Below are positions 24,177 through 33,020 of a stretch of DNA of 64,000 bases, in pieces. How positions within the stretch are numbered: position 1 is the first letter of the stretch; each line of letters starts with the position of its first letter. The notes under the pieces are model-generated. The model was not told where the DNA came from and searched no databases. It was given only the letters and a program-made list of their open reading frames with translations. This DNA comes from JADJPO01 sp963828555 (GTDB lineage: Bacteria; Actinomycetota; Actinomycetes; Actinomycetales; Kineosporiaceae): NCBI GenBank assembly GCA_963828555.1, contig CAWHEL010000002.1, positions 1,612,001 through 1,676,000 on the forward strand. The letters are read 5' to 3'. The position numbers and the translations under genes were made by a program.

Positions 24177-25364
24177 ATGCGCACGCAGATCGCCATCATC
24201 GGAGCCGGCCCGAGCGGCCTCCTGCTCGCCCAGATCCTCGCCGTGCACGGCGTCGAGTCGATCATCATCGAGAACCGGTCGCGCGAGTACGTCGAGGCCC
24301 GGATCCGGGCCGGAGTGATCGAGCACGGGGCGGTCGACGTGCTCACCGAGTACGGGGTGGGGGAGCGGCTGCACCGCGAAGGGCTGCGCCATGACGGCGT
24401 CCACCTGCAATGGGCCGGACGCCGCCACCGGGTCGACTTCGTCGAGTCCTGCGGAAAGTCCGTGTGGGTCTACGGCCAGACGGAGATCACCAAGGACCTG
24501 ATCGACACCCGGCTCGCCGACGGGCAGCAGGTCCTGTGGGAGGTCGCCGAGACGCGCATCGTCGGCGCCGACACCGACCACCCGAGCGTCAGGTTCGTCG
24601 ACCGGGACGGGAACCGGCAGACGATCGAGGCCGACTACGTGGCCGGTTGCGACGGCTTCCACGGCGTGAGCCGGGAGACGATTCCGCAGGCGCTGCGCAC
24701 TGTGCACCAACGGATCTACCCCTACGCCTGGCTCGGCATCCTCGCCGAGGTCGCGCCGTCCACCGACGAGCTCATCTACGCCCTGCACCCCGACGGCTTC
24801 GCGATGCACAGCATGCGGTCGGCCTCGGTGAGCCGGCTCTACCTGCAGGTCGAGCCGGACGACGACCTGGCGCACTGGTCCGACGACCGGATCTGGGAGG
24901 GTCTGTCCACCCGGATGGCCTACGACGGCTGGACTCTGCAGAGCGGCCCGACACTGGAGAAGTCGATCACCCCGATGCGCAGTTTCGTCAGTGCGCCGAT
25001 GCGCTGGGGCCGGCTCTTCCTGGCCGGTGACGCCTCGCACATCGTGCCGCCCACCGGGGCGAAGGGGCTCAACCTCGCCGTCGCCGACGTGAAGCGGCTC
25101 GGTACGGCCCTGGTCGCGGCGATCGGCAAGGGTGACGACGACCTGCTGGAGCGCTACTCCGACGACGCCCTCGCCCGGGTGTGGCGGTCGACCCACTTCT
25201 CCTGGTGGATGACCTCGATGCTGCACACGCCTCCGCAGTCCGACCCCGATCGCGACTTCCTGCTGCAGATGCAGTACGACCAGCTCCGCTACGTCGCCTC
25301 GTCGCCGGCCGCCGCGACCGGACTGGCGGAGAACTACACCGGCGCCGTCCTGCCGTGGCCCTGA
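24177..25364 (+). CDS. pobA: 4-hydroxybenzoate 3-monooxygenase
   Basis: A 395-residue class A flavin monooxygenase that converts 4-hydroxybenzoate to protocatechuate using NADPH and O2. It has the FAD motif IIGAGPSGLLLAQ at residues 6-18, RSREYVEARIRAGVIEHG (about 34-51) as in PobA enzymes, CDGFHG of the DG motif near 160, and the second FAD motif GDASHIVPPTGAKGLNLAV near 285. Length and motif order match known PobA proteins (about 390-395 residues). It is the first gene of a unit with ring-cleavage subunits downstream, so the pathway here is 4-hydroxybenzoate to protocatechuate and then 4,5-cleavage. Confidence 0.9.
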   Translation: MRTQIAIIGAGPSGLLLAQILAVHGVESIIIENRSREYVEARIRAGVIEHGAVDVLTEYGVGERLHREGLRHDGVHLQWAGRRHRVDFVESCGKSVWVYGQTEITKDLIDTRLADGQQVLWEVAETRIVGADTDHPSVRFVDRDGNRQTIEADYVAGCDGFHGVSRETIPQALRTVHQRIYPYAWLGILAEVAPSTDELIYALHPDGFAMHSMRSASVSRLYLQVEPDDDLAHWSDDRIWEGLSTRMAYDGWTLQSGPTLEKSITPMRSFVSAPMRWGRLFLAGDASHIVPPTGAKGLNLAVADVKRLGTALVAAIGKGDDDLLERYSDDALARVWRSTHFSWWMTSMLHTPPQSDPDRDFLLQMQYDQLRYVASSPAAATGLAENYTGAVLPWP

Positions 25365-25385
25365 CCGAGAGGTGGTGAGCCCGCG

Positions 25386-25700
25386 ATGAGTACCTACCAG
25401 GTGCAGCAGTGCCTGTTCGACTACCTGCGTCTGCTGGAGGGGGTCGGGCGGGGCCTGCCGACGCCCCCGATCGCGCTGGCCGGCTACCAGCTGACCGTTC
25501 AGGAGCGGACGCAGCTGGTCGAGGGGGACGTCGCCGAGCTGTACCGCAGTGGGGTGCACCCGGTGCTGATCAACGGGTTCTGCCGCGCGCTGGGCTGGAA
25601 GCGCGCCGACTACCGGGTGCTGTTCGCGGCGGACGGCGCAGCCCCGGTCGGCGACCCGTCCACCGCTCCCGGGGGGAGGCCGCGGTGGCAGACCTCGTAG
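25386..25700 (+). CDS. ligA: protocatechuate 4,5-dioxygenase alpha subunit (LigA-like)
   Basis: A 104-residue small helical subunit of an extradiol dioxygenase. LFDYLRLLEG, ERTQLVEGDVAELYRSGVHP (in two blocks) and LINGFCRALGWKRADYRVL are LigA-family features, the last helix capping the active site of the beta subunit. The ATG at 25386 follows GAGGTGGTGAG. Its end overlaps the beta-subunit start at 25685 by 16 bases, so the two are coupled. The C-terminal tail (PSTAPGGRPRW) is longer than in some LigA proteins. Confidence 0.8.
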   Translation: MSTYQVQQCLFDYLRLLEGVGRGLPTPPIALAGYQLTVQERTQLVEGDVAELYRSGVHPVLINGFCRALGWKRADYRVLFAADGAAPVGDPSTAPGGRPRWQTS

Positions 25701-26518
25701 CGGCTTTCTCCTCGGCGCACGCACCGATGATGTCGGCGGACCGGGCCTCGGCTCCGCCCGATCAGGCGGACCGGTTCTTCACCGCGCTCGCCGACGTTCG
25801 GGCACGGATCGAGTCCTCCGGGGCCCAGGCGGTGGTGATGGTCTCCGGCGAGCACTTCACCAACTTCTTCCTGGACAACCTGCCGCAGTTGGCGGTCGGG
25901 CTCGGCGAGAGTCACCTCGGCCCGGTGGAGAAGTGGCTGGGTATCGAGGAGATCTGGGTGCCCGGTGAGCCCGCCCTGGCCGGAGCCATCCTGGCCGGCA
26001 CGATCGAGCGGGGGTTCCAGCCGGCCCTGTCGCAGCGGCTCGTCGTCGATCACGGCTTCATGACCGTCTATCACGAGCTCAGTCCCGAGGGTGAGCTGCC
26101 GCTGGTGCCGATCGTGATGAACTGCACCACGCCACCGCTGATGACCCTGCGCCAGTCCTACGACTTCGGGGTCGCGCTCGGCGCCTCGATCCGCGGCTAT
26201 GCCGGGTTGGAACGGGTGGCGCTGTGCGGCGCCGGTGGGCTGAGCCACTTCGTCGGCGAGCCCCGGGTGGGCGACATCGACGAGGACTTCGACCGCTGGT
26301 TCCTGGGCATGCTCGAGCAGGGCTGCCCCGCGGAGTTGCTCGACATGCCGAACGAGGAGCTGGCCCTGGCCGGCAACGGCACCGGGGAGGTGCGGTCCTG
26401 GGTGGTCGTGGCCGGCGCCATGGCCGGTGCGCAGACGAAGGCCCTGGCCTACGAGCCCATCTACGAGTGGATCAACGGCATGGGCGTCGTCCTCCACTCC
26501 CCCCACCCGGCGCACTGA
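25685..26518 (+). CDS. ligB: protocatechuate 4,5-dioxygenase beta subunit (LigB-like class III extradiol dioxygenase)
   Basis: A 277-residue class III extradiol ring-cleavage dioxygenase. Probable iron ligands and the general base are the histidine of SSAHAPMMSADR (residue 12), GEHFTNFF (near 57) and the later histidine of VVDHGFMTVYHE. The C-terminal EPIYEWINGMGV is also LigB-like. The GTG at 25685 lies within the end of ligA. It would open protocatechuate at the 4,5-bond to 4-carboxy-2-hydroxymuconate semialdehyde. None of the usual following enzymes (LigC, LigI, LigK) is seen nearby, although the amidohydrolase at 22286 could be LigJ-like. A related catechol or gallate substrate is also possible. 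Confidence 0.75.
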   Translation: MADLVAAFSSAHAPMMSADRASAPPDQADRFFTALADVRARIESSGAQAVVMVSGEHFTNFFLDNLPQLAVGLGESHLGPVEKWLGIEEIWVPGEPALAGAILAGTIERGFQPALSQRLVVDHGFMTVYHELSPEGELPLVPIVMNCTTPPLMTLRQSYDFGVALGASIRGYAGLERVALCGAGGLSHFVGEPRVGDIDEDFDRWFLGMLEQGCPAELLDMPNEELALAGNGTGEVRSWVVVAGAMAGAQTKALAYEPIYEWINGMGVVLHSPHPAH

Positions 26519-26566
26519 TTCTGTGCGGCTGAAGCGGGGGTATTCCACGCGTTCGACCGCACAGAA
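26519..26566. terminator. bidirectional terminator-like inverted repeat
   Basis: The 10-bp arms TTCTGTGCGG (26519-26528) and CCGCACAGAA (26557-26566) are perfectly complementary, with partial pairing continuing inward. It fills the 50-bp gap between the convergent ligB and deoR-type genes, so it probably ends transcription from both sides. Confidence 0.6.
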
Positions 26567-26568
26567 AC

Positions 26569-27414
26569 TCAGGCGGCGTCCTTGGGGATGAGGACTTCCA
26601 CACCGGCGGCGTGCAGGGCGGCGGCCAGATCGTCAGGGGGAGCCTGGTCGGTCACGAACCAGTCGGCCCTGCCCAGCTCGGCGACCTGGGCGAACAGCCT
26701 GCGGCCGAACTTGGTCGAGTCGGCCAGCACAGCGACCTGACCGGCGCGCGACATCATCTCGCTCATCATCGCGGCCTCGCCCAGGTTGCTGGTGGAGTAG
26801 CCGCTCTCGTGGCCGACGGCGCCGACGCAGATCAAGGCGATGTCGCAGCGGATGTCGACCTCGCCCCCGCCGGCCATCACCGGGAACGCGACCGGCCCCA
26901 CGGTGGCCTGCGCCGTCACCCGCACCGCGCCGCCGAACACGTACAGGTCGCGGAACACCTTCGGCGAGATCTCCGCCGGGAGGGCCAGGCTGTTGGTCGC
27001 GATGGTCAGGTCGCGGTGGTCGCGCAGGTGGCGTACCAGGGCCAGGGTGGTGGTTCCCGCATTGATCAGCAGGGAGGAGCCGTTGGAGACCAGCCCAGCC
27101 GCGAGGGCGCCGATCTGGTCCTTCGCCGCGGACTGAACCCGGGCCCGGACGTCGAGTCCGGAGTCCGGGCGGGGAAAGGCGGACAGGCTCACCGCGCCGC
27201 CGTGGGTGCGGATGAGCACGCCGTCCGTGTCGAGCTGGTCGAGGTCGCGGCGGATCGTGTCCGCGGAGACGTCGAAGCGCTTCGCGAGCCGGGCCACCGT
27301 GACCTGGCCCATCTCGGCGACGTAGGCGGCCAGCTCGGCCTTGCGGCCGGCCGGGAGGCGTCGTGCCGCCCCGTCGTCGGCTCCTTCGTGCTCGGCGCTC
27401 GCAGACATACGCAT
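26569..27414 (-). CDS. DeoR family transcriptional regulator
   Basis: A 281-residue DeoR/GlpR-type repressor. The N-terminal helix-turn-helix is seen in GQVTVARLAKRFDVSADTIRRDL (two blocks, about residues 35-58), followed by the family wing IRTHGGAV. The C-terminal sugar-phosphate-sensing domain has LLINAGTTTLALVRHL and the lysine/glycine-rich region near VLADSTKFGRR. The start at 27414 is preceded by AAGGA; a second ATG at 27407 is possible. It is divergent from the sugar ABC operon, which it most likely represses in the absence of a phosphorylated sugar formed by the operon's own kinase. Confidence 0.85.
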   Translation of the reverse strand: MRMSASAEHEGADDGAARRLPAGRKAELAAYVAEMGQVTVARLAKRFDVSADTIRRDLDQLDTDGVLIRTHGGAVSLSAFPRPDSGLDVRARVQSAAKDQIGALAAGLVSNGSSLLINAGTTTLALVRHLRDHRDLTIATNSLALPAEISPKVFRDLYVFGGAVRVTAQATVGPVAFPVMAGGGEVDIRCDIALICVGAVGHESGYSTSNLGEAAMMSEMMSRAGQVAVLADSTKFGRRLFAQVAELGRADWFVTDQAPPDDLAAALHAAGVEVLIPKDAA

Positions 27415-27529
27415 GTATTAGCACATCCTTGCCAGATCCTGCGATCGGAGGAGGTGCAGCAGGTGTGCGCAGCCGGAAAGGGGAGATCAGGGTGGTTTGC
27501 GCAGGCCGAGGAGCTGTGGCGCCGTATAC

Positions 27530-27616
27530 GCTTGCAGGAAACGGCAGGGAATCTGCGACTGAAATGAGACATACAACCCTTGACTCCGCAGAGACCCGAG
27601 GTCTAGCTTGCAGAAA
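27530..27616 (+). promoter_or_regulatory. promoter and repeated operator candidate ahead of the sugar ABC operon
   Basis: The 260-bp divergent gap holds TTGACT (27580-27585) and TAGCTT (27604-27609) spaced 18 bp, a plausible sigma-70-type promoter. Direct repeats GCTTGCAGGAAA (from 27530) and GCTTGCAGAAA (from 27606) flank and overlap it. They are candidate sites for the divergently encoded DeoR repressor. The remaining gap is AT-richer than the coding sequence around it. Confidence 0.45.
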
Positions 27617-27674
27617 GCTGCAGACCTGCGCATAGGCACGCGTCGATGCAGCACCCTTCTGAGATAGGAGACGG

Positions 27675-28993
27675 ATGAGCAGAGACGCTCGTGCGGGACG
27701 ACGGATCTCCGCACTTCTAGGTGCAGCCACGGTCGCTGTACTCGTGGCTGCGTGTGGCGGTGGCACCTCGGGCGACTCGGCGGCGACAGCCAGCGGTGGT
27801 GGCAGTGCGGCCGCCGGTGGGGGCGAGGTCACGCTCGAGTTCGCCCAGTGGTGGGAGCCGGAACTGCCCGAAGGCGCGCTGCGGGGCATCATGGACCAGT
27901 TCGAGGCCGCCAACCCCGGGATCAAGGTCAAGCTGCTGTCCGGTCCGTACGCCTCCACCAAGGAGCAGGTGGTCGCGGGTGCGGCGGCCGGCACCATGTC
28001 CGACGTCGTCGGCCTGGACGGCGCGTGGGTCAGTGACTTCGTCAAGCAGGGTGCGATCACCGACCTGACCAAGCTGATGAAGGACGCCGGCTACGACGAG
28101 AGCCAGCTGGCGAGTCAGATCAAGATCAACGGTGCGACCGCCATGATCCCGGTCGTGAACTTCGTCTACCCGTTGTTCACCAACGACGACCTGCTGACCA
28201 AGGCCGGTGTCGCGAAGCCGCCGACCAACCGGACCGAGTTCACCGACGCGGCCAAGAAGGTCACCGCGATCGGTGGCGACGTCAAGGGCTGGATCGTGCC
28301 GCTGTCGCCGGAGGCGCCCAACGGCATCCAGAACGACGTCATGGCCTGGAACTGGGCCTCGGGCGGCACGATGCTCAAGGACGGTAAGCCGGACCTGACC
28401 AACGCCGACGTCAAGGCCACGGTGGAGTACATCAAAGCCCTGTGGGACGCGAAGGTGATCGCCCCCGGTGCGCTGACCATGAAGGAGCAGGACAAGGTCG
28501 AGGAGTTCACGAACGCTCGGGTCGGCATGATGATCGACTCGCTCGCCCACGTGACCCTGATCCGCAAGAACAACCCCAACCTGAAGTTCAGCATCTCGGC
28601 CATTCCGGCCAAGGACGGGTACACCGGCAAGCGCGGAATCCCGTACGCCTCGTGGGGCATCGGCATCGCCGAGAACTCCAAGCACAAGGCTGAGGCGTGG
28701 AAGCTGGTCGACTTCCTGATGAACGAGGCCAACAACTCCAAGCTGTCCTCGGTGGCGAACGCCTTCCCGGGCAACACCAAGTCGGTCCCCGACTTCGTGG
28801 CCAACGACGACCTGTTCAAGGCCGCGTTCGACATCTACAAGGCCGGCACCCCGCCAATGAGTTCACCGGTCTGCCGGTGGCGGAGTCGCTCATGCGCTCC
28901 TTCGACGAGCAGCTGCAGAGCACGCTCAACGGGGACCAGAGCGTCGATGAGATGCTCAAGGCCGCTCAGGACGCCTGGATGAAAGAGTTCTGA
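27675..28993 (+). CDS. sugar ABC transporter solute-binding lipoprotein, with apparent frameshift near its end
   Basis: A family 1 extracellular sugar-binding protein of about 438 residues. The signal peptide ends in a lipobox (VLVAACGG, Cys about residue 27), followed by a Ser/Gly-rich linker and LEFAQWWEPELPEGA. The frame from ATG 27675 reads well to about 28852 (FDIYKAGTP), then becomes unlike the family and stops at 28982. The expected tail (ANEFTGLPVAESLMRSFDEQ and AAQDAWMKEF) is present in another frame from about 28853 to the stop at 28993. One missing base near ACCCCGCCAATG explains this. It is either a sequencing indel or a recent mutation, since permeases and enzymes downstream are intact. 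It delivers sugar to the permeases at 29008 and 29957. Confidence 0.8.
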
Positions 28994-29007
28994 GGGCTGA
29001 AACCCTG

Positions 29008-29955
29008 ATGCGGATCACTGTGAAGGCCGCGCCACGGCAGCCGCCGTGGCGCGGCCTGCCCCGCGCCACGCCCGCCCGTCGTCCGATGGCGCGGCGGATG
29101 GAGCCCTATGGCTTCCTGTCGCCGACCGTTCTGCTGATGCTCGTGCTGATGCTGGTGCCGATCGTGATGGTGATCGGCTACTCCGTGATGGACAACGTGA
29201 TCATGGAGAAGAACCCGGTGTTCGCCGGGCTCACGAACTACGTCGAGGTGCTCACCAACCGCGTGTTCTGGATCGCGGTGAAGAACACCGCGTTCTTCAC
29301 CGGGGTCAGCGTGGTCGCCCATCTGCTGCTGGGCATGGCCTTCGCCATGCTGCTGAACACCACCCTGCTGAGCAGTGTCACCAAGGCGATCTTCCGCGTG
29401 TTCTACGTGCTGCCCTGGCTGTTCACGGTGGCCATCATCGCCGTGGTCTGGCGGCTGCTGCTCAACCCCAACGGGGTGGTCAACTTCCTGCTGCAGAACG
29501 CGGGCCTGATCGAGAGCAAGGTGCAGTGGCTGGCCAGTCCCTCGACCGCGCTGTACGCGGTGACCTTCATCAACATCTGGTCTGGCTACCCGTTCTACAT
29601 GATGAGCCTGCTTGCGGGGCTGCAGGGCATTCCGCGCGACCTGTACGAGGCGGCCACCGTCGACGGCGCCACGGGGCTGCAGCGCTTCCGGCACGTCACC
29701 CTGCCCCAGCTGCGCCCGATCATCGTCAGCATCGCGATGCTCGACGTCATCTTCACCACCCAGCAGTTCGCCCTGATCTGGATGACCACGGGGGGTGGGC
29801 CGATCAACGTCACCGAGATGCTCAGCACGTTCACCTACAAGCTGGCGTTCAGCCGCTACGAGTTCGCGATGGCCTCGGCCAGTGCGGTGATCATCTTCGG
29901 ATTCTCCATGGTGCTGGCGTTCTTCTACGTCCGCTACCAGAAGGCGCGGGATTGA
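29008..29955 (+). CDS. sugar ABC transporter permease (MalF/UgpA type)
   Basis: A 315-residue inner-membrane permease with about six membrane helices. The first follows a basic N-terminus (LSPTVLLMLVLMLVPIVMVI). The ABC-interaction loop is EAATVDGATGLQRFRHVTLPQLRP (two blocks, about residues 213-236). The ATG at 29008 lies 15 bases after the binding-protein stop. No ATPase gene is present in the operon, as is usual for actinomycete CUT1 systems that share an MsiK-like ATPase encoded elsewhere. Confidence 0.85.
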   Translation: MRITVKAAPRQPPWRGLPRATPARRPMARRMEPYGFLSPTVLLMLVLMLVPIVMVIGYSVMDNVIMEKNPVFAGLTNYVEVLTNRVFWIAVKNTAFFTGVSVVAHLLLGMAFAMLLNTTLLSSVTKAIFRVFYVLPWLFTVAIIAVVWRLLLNPNGVVNFLLQNAGLIESKVQWLASPSTALYAVTFINIWSGYPFYMMSLLAGLQGIPRDLYEAATVDGATGLQRFRHVTLPQLRPIIVSIAMLDVIFTTQQFALIWMTTGGGPINVTEMLSTFTYKLAFSRYEFAMASASAVIIFGFSMVLAFFYVRYQKARD

Positions 29956-29956
29956 C

Positions 29957-30799
29957 ATGGAGCCACGTGGTAGGCGGCGGCTGGTGATGAAGGCCGGAGT
30001 GATTCTGGCGCTGATCGTCGGAGCGGTCTTCGCCGCCTTCCCGGTCTTCTGGATGCTGGTCAGCTCGTTCAAGTCCAACCCGGAGATCTTCGCGAACCCG
30101 CCGCAGGTGATCACTGAGAACTTCTCGTTCGACGCCTACGCGACCATCGTTCAGGACCCGGTGAAGGTTCGGTTCTTCATCAACAGCTACGTGGTCTCGC
30201 TGTCGGTGACGGCACTCACGCTGATCGTGGCGATCATGGCGGCGTACGCGTTCAGCCGGTACGAGTTCCCGTTGAAGCATCCGTTGAACATCGTCATCGT
30301 GAGCGTGCAGGCGGTGCCGCCGATCACTCTGCTGATCCCGTACTTCGGCCTCATGGTCACCCTGAAGCTGTACAACACCTACGCGGCACTGATCCTCACC
30401 TACATGGTGTTCACGCTGCCCTACGCGATCATCATGATGACCGGGTACTTCAACACCCTGCCCAAGGAACTCGACGAGGCGGCGAAGGTGGACGGCGCCG
30501 GGTCCATGTCGGCCTTGTGGCGCATCCTGGTGCCGATCTCGATCCCCGGCCTGGTGTCGGTGGGCATCTACACCTTCATGATCGCCTGGAACGAATATCT
30601 GTTCGCCCTCACCCTGACCCGTACCCAGGAGATGCGCACGGTGCCGATCGGCATCCAGCTGCTCATGGGCCAGCATTCCTACGAGTGGAACGAGATGATG
30701 GCGATGAGCATTCTCGGGTGCATCCCGGTGCTCGTTCTCTTCCTCTTCTTCCAGCGGTTCTTCATCGGCGGAATGACCGCCGGCTCGGTCAAGTCGTGA
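29957..30799 (+). CDS. sugar ABC transporter permease (MalG/UgpE type)
   Basis: A 280-residue permease with about six membrane helices. The N-terminal VFWMLVSSFKSNPEIF is typical of MalG-type proteins. The cytoplasmic coupling loop is DEAAKVDGAGSMSALWRI (about residues 174-191) and the C-terminal end is FLFFQRFFIGGMTAGSVK. It starts immediately after the first permease gene (1-bp gap) and pairs with it as a heterodimer. Confidence 0.85.
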   Translation: MEPRGRRRLVMKAGVILALIVGAVFAAFPVFWMLVSSFKSNPEIFANPPQVITENFSFDAYATIVQDPVKVRFFINSYVVSLSVTALTLIVAIMAAYAFSRYEFPLKHPLNIVIVSVQAVPPITLLIPYFGLMVTLKLYNTYAALILTYMVFTLPYAIIMMTGYFNTLPKELDEAAKVDGAGSMSALWRILVPISIPGLVSVGIYTFMIAWNEYLFALTLTRTQEMRTVPIGIQLLMGQHSYEWNEMMAMSILGCIPVLVLFLFFQRFFIGGMTAGSVKS

Positions 30800-30848
30800 G
30801 GCTGCCTCGTCACCGGTTTCTGCACGGTACCCACCCAAGGAGAAATGA

Positions 30849-31709
30849 ATGTTGATCAATGGCGTCCAGCTGCTCGACGTGGCGAACACGCACAATTTCG
30901 CCGTCCCCGCCTTCAACATCAGTGACTGGGCGATGAGTCAGGGGATCTTCGAGATCAGCGAGGAGAAGGGCGCCCCCCTGATCGTGGCGATCCACCCCGA
31001 CGAGCTGGCCCACATCGGTGCCGACCTGATGCCGGCGATCGTTCAGCGTGCGCATATGTCCTCGGTGCCGGTGGTGATCCATCTAGACCACGGCACGACC
31101 TACCAGCAGATCCTGCTGGCGATCCAGTGCGGCTTCACATCGGTGATGTTCGACGGCTCGATGCTGCCGTTCGAGGAGAACATCGCCCGAACCAAGCAGG
31201 CGGCCGAGGCCGCGCACGCCGTCGGCCTATCCATCGAGGGTGAGCTCGGCACGATCGGCACCACCGAGAGCGACACCCAATACGGCAACTCAGAGATCGT
31301 CTACACCGACCCGGACGACGCCGTGCGCTTCGTGCGCGAGACCGGCGTGGACAGCCTCGCGGTCGCCATCGGGACCTGCCACGGCATCTACCCCTCGTGG
31401 ATGAAGCCGGAGCTGAAGCTTGATCTGCTGCAGCAGATCAAGGCCAAGATGACGGTGCCGCTGGTGCTGCACGGCGGGTCGAACAACCCCGACCGCGAGA
31501 TCGGCGAGTCGGTGAAGCTGGGCATCAATAAGATCAACATCTCCAGCGACATCAAGGTCACCTACCACCAGGCGATGCGCACGGTGCTGCAGGATGAGGG
31601 CCTGCGCGAGCCGCTGCTGATCCAGCCCCCGGCCGTCGCGGCGATGAAGGTGACCGCAGCAGAGAAGATCGACCTGTTCGACGCGGCGGACAAGGCCCGC
31701 CTGTACTGA
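30849..31709 (+). CDS. class II (zinc) ketose-bisphosphate aldolase
   Basis: A 286-residue class II aldolase of the fructose-/tagatose-bisphosphate aldolase group (KbaY/GatY/FbaA-like). VPAFNISDW is at the N-terminus, the metal histidines lie in IHLDHGTT (near residue 80) and in CHGIYP and LVLHGGSN, and phosphate binding is seen in INISSDIKVTYHQAMR (two blocks). The ATG at 30849 follows AAGGAG. In this operon it probably cleaves a phosphorylated ketose generated by the kinase just downstream into two three-carbon pieces. The exact sugar (tagatose, fructose, sulfoquinovose-like or another) is not deducible. Confidence 0.85.
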   Translation: MLINGVQLLDVANTHNFAVPAFNISDWAMSQGIFEISEEKGAPLIVAIHPDELAHIGADLMPAIVQRAHMSSVPVVIHLDHGTTYQQILLAIQCGFTSVMFDGSMLPFEENIARTKQAAEAAHAVGLSIEGELGTIGTTESDTQYGNSEIVYTDPDDAVRFVRETGVDSLAVAIGTCHGIYPSWMKPELKLDLLQQIKAKMTVPLVLHGGSNNPDREIGESVKLGINKINISSDIKVTYHQAMRTVLQDEGLREPLLIQPPAVAAMKVTAAEKIDLFDAADKARLY

Positions 31710-31751
31710 ACGGATGATCGGAACACGCGGGGCGAGGATAGGGAGCGGGTG

Positions 31752-32936
31752 ATGGGGCGCGAGGTAGTGCTCGGTCTCGGGGGCTGCCTGGACTACGAGA
31801 TCACCTGGGACCGTGCGGTGATGGAGGATCTCGTCGTCCGGTACGGGATCCGGCCCGACGAGGTGAGCACCTCCGCACCGGTGCGCAGCGAGCGTGATCT
31901 GGTGTGCTCGATCCTGGGGTTCGTCCGCGACGGTGTCGGAGGTGAGCGATTCGTCGCGTCCTCCGACATCGTCGAGGCCTTCGCTGCTCGCTTCACCCGC
32001 CAGATCACCCTCGGGGGAACCTGTGTGCGGGCGGCGATCGCCATGAGCCGGATGGGTCTGCGCAGCACGGTGCACCTGGTGAGCATCGACGACCATGTGC
32101 GCCGATTGCTGCCCGTGCAGGTGGCCTACCTGTGCAGTGCCACGGAGGATTCCACCGACCCGCACCTGATCGTCCAGTTCCCCGCCGGGGCCCGGGTTCG
32201 GATGGGTGAGCTGGAACTGCTTGCCCCGCAGGCGAACCGCCTGATCTACGTCAACGATCGGCCCAACCGCGAGCTGCCGCTCAGCCCCGACCTGGGAGCC
32301 ACTCTGAGCAGCGCGGGGGTGTTCCTGGTCTCCGGATTCAACTCGATGCAGGATCCGGATCTGCTCGACTGCCGGCTGCGGGAACTGCGCACCCATATGA
32401 GCCGGCTGCCCGCAGACGCCGTGGTCGTCTACGAGGACGCCGGCTATCACGTTCCGGCGTTCAGCCGGCAGGTGTGGGAGAGCATCTTCGACCTGGTCGA
32501 TGTTCACGGCATGAACGAGGACGAGATGCAGGCCTATCTCGATCGCCCACTGGAGCTGCTCGATGCCGAGGCGATGGCGGCGGCGCTGGGAGACCTGTAC
32601 GCGCTGATGCCAGGCGGCACCCTGGTCGTACACAGCCGGTACTGGTCGCTCGCCCTCGGTGCGCAGGCGCAGACCTATCGTGTCGCGCTGGAGTCCGGGA
32701 CGTCGATGGCGGGAGCGCGCTACCTGCACGGTGACCAGGTGGTCCAGGCCGACTGCGTGGCGGTGAACGACAACCCGCGGCACGCCGGCGGCCAGGCGTT
32801 CGCCGAGGCGCTGGTGGCGCTGCTGCCCGATCAGGTGTGCTGCGTGCCGGCGCTGCTGCTGAGCAGCCCGGCGCCCACCACAGTCGGTCTCGGCGACGCC
32901 TTCGTCGGCGGCTTCATCGCCGCCCTGGCGGTCTGA
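31752..32936 (+). CDS. ADP-dependent phosphofructokinase/glucokinase family sugar kinase
   Basis: A 394-residue ribokinase-fold protein resembling the ADP-dependent glucokinase/phosphofructokinase family, best known from Archaea and rarer in bacteria. It shows LGLGGCLDYEI at the N-terminus, LGGTCVRAAIAMSRMGLRS (two blocks, near 80-98), YVNDRPNRELPL, VFLVSGFNSMQD, and the C-terminal catalytic GLGDAFVGGF with the base Asp near residue 383. The ATG at 31752 is preceded by GGGAGCGGG. It is 42 bp behind the aldolase and probably phosphorylates the imported sugar or a sugar phosphate. The ADP versus ATP preference is inferred from family only. Confidence 0.7.
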   Translation: MGREVVLGLGGCLDYEITWDRAVMEDLVVRYGIRPDEVSTSAPVRSERDLVCSILGFVRDGVGGERFVASSDIVEAFAARFTRQITLGGTCVRAAIAMSRMGLRSTVHLVSIDDHVRRLLPVQVAYLCSATEDSTDPHLIVQFPAGARVRMGELELLAPQANRLIYVNDRPNRELPLSPDLGATLSSAGVFLVSGFNSMQDPDLLDCRLRELRTHMSRLPADAVVVYEDAGYHVPAFSRQVWESIFDLVDVHGMNEDEMQAYLDRPLELLDAEAMAAALGDLYALMPGGTLVVHSRYWSLALGAQAQTYRVALESGTSMAGARYLHGDQVVQADCVAVNDNPRHAGGQAFAEALVALLPDQVCCVPALLLSSPAPTTVGLGDAFVGGFIAALAV

Positions 32937-33020
32937 CCCGGCCTCATGCGCCGGCGCGGCGCCGCTAGATCAGGTGATCCCCTACTTCTTGTCCTCGACT
33001 CAGCACCGCTGCAGTTCCAC

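Noticed and set aside
28845..28860. Programmed -1 frameshift in the binding-protein gene
   Set aside because: The site lacks a recognised slippery heptamer and following structure; a missing base is a simpler explanation.
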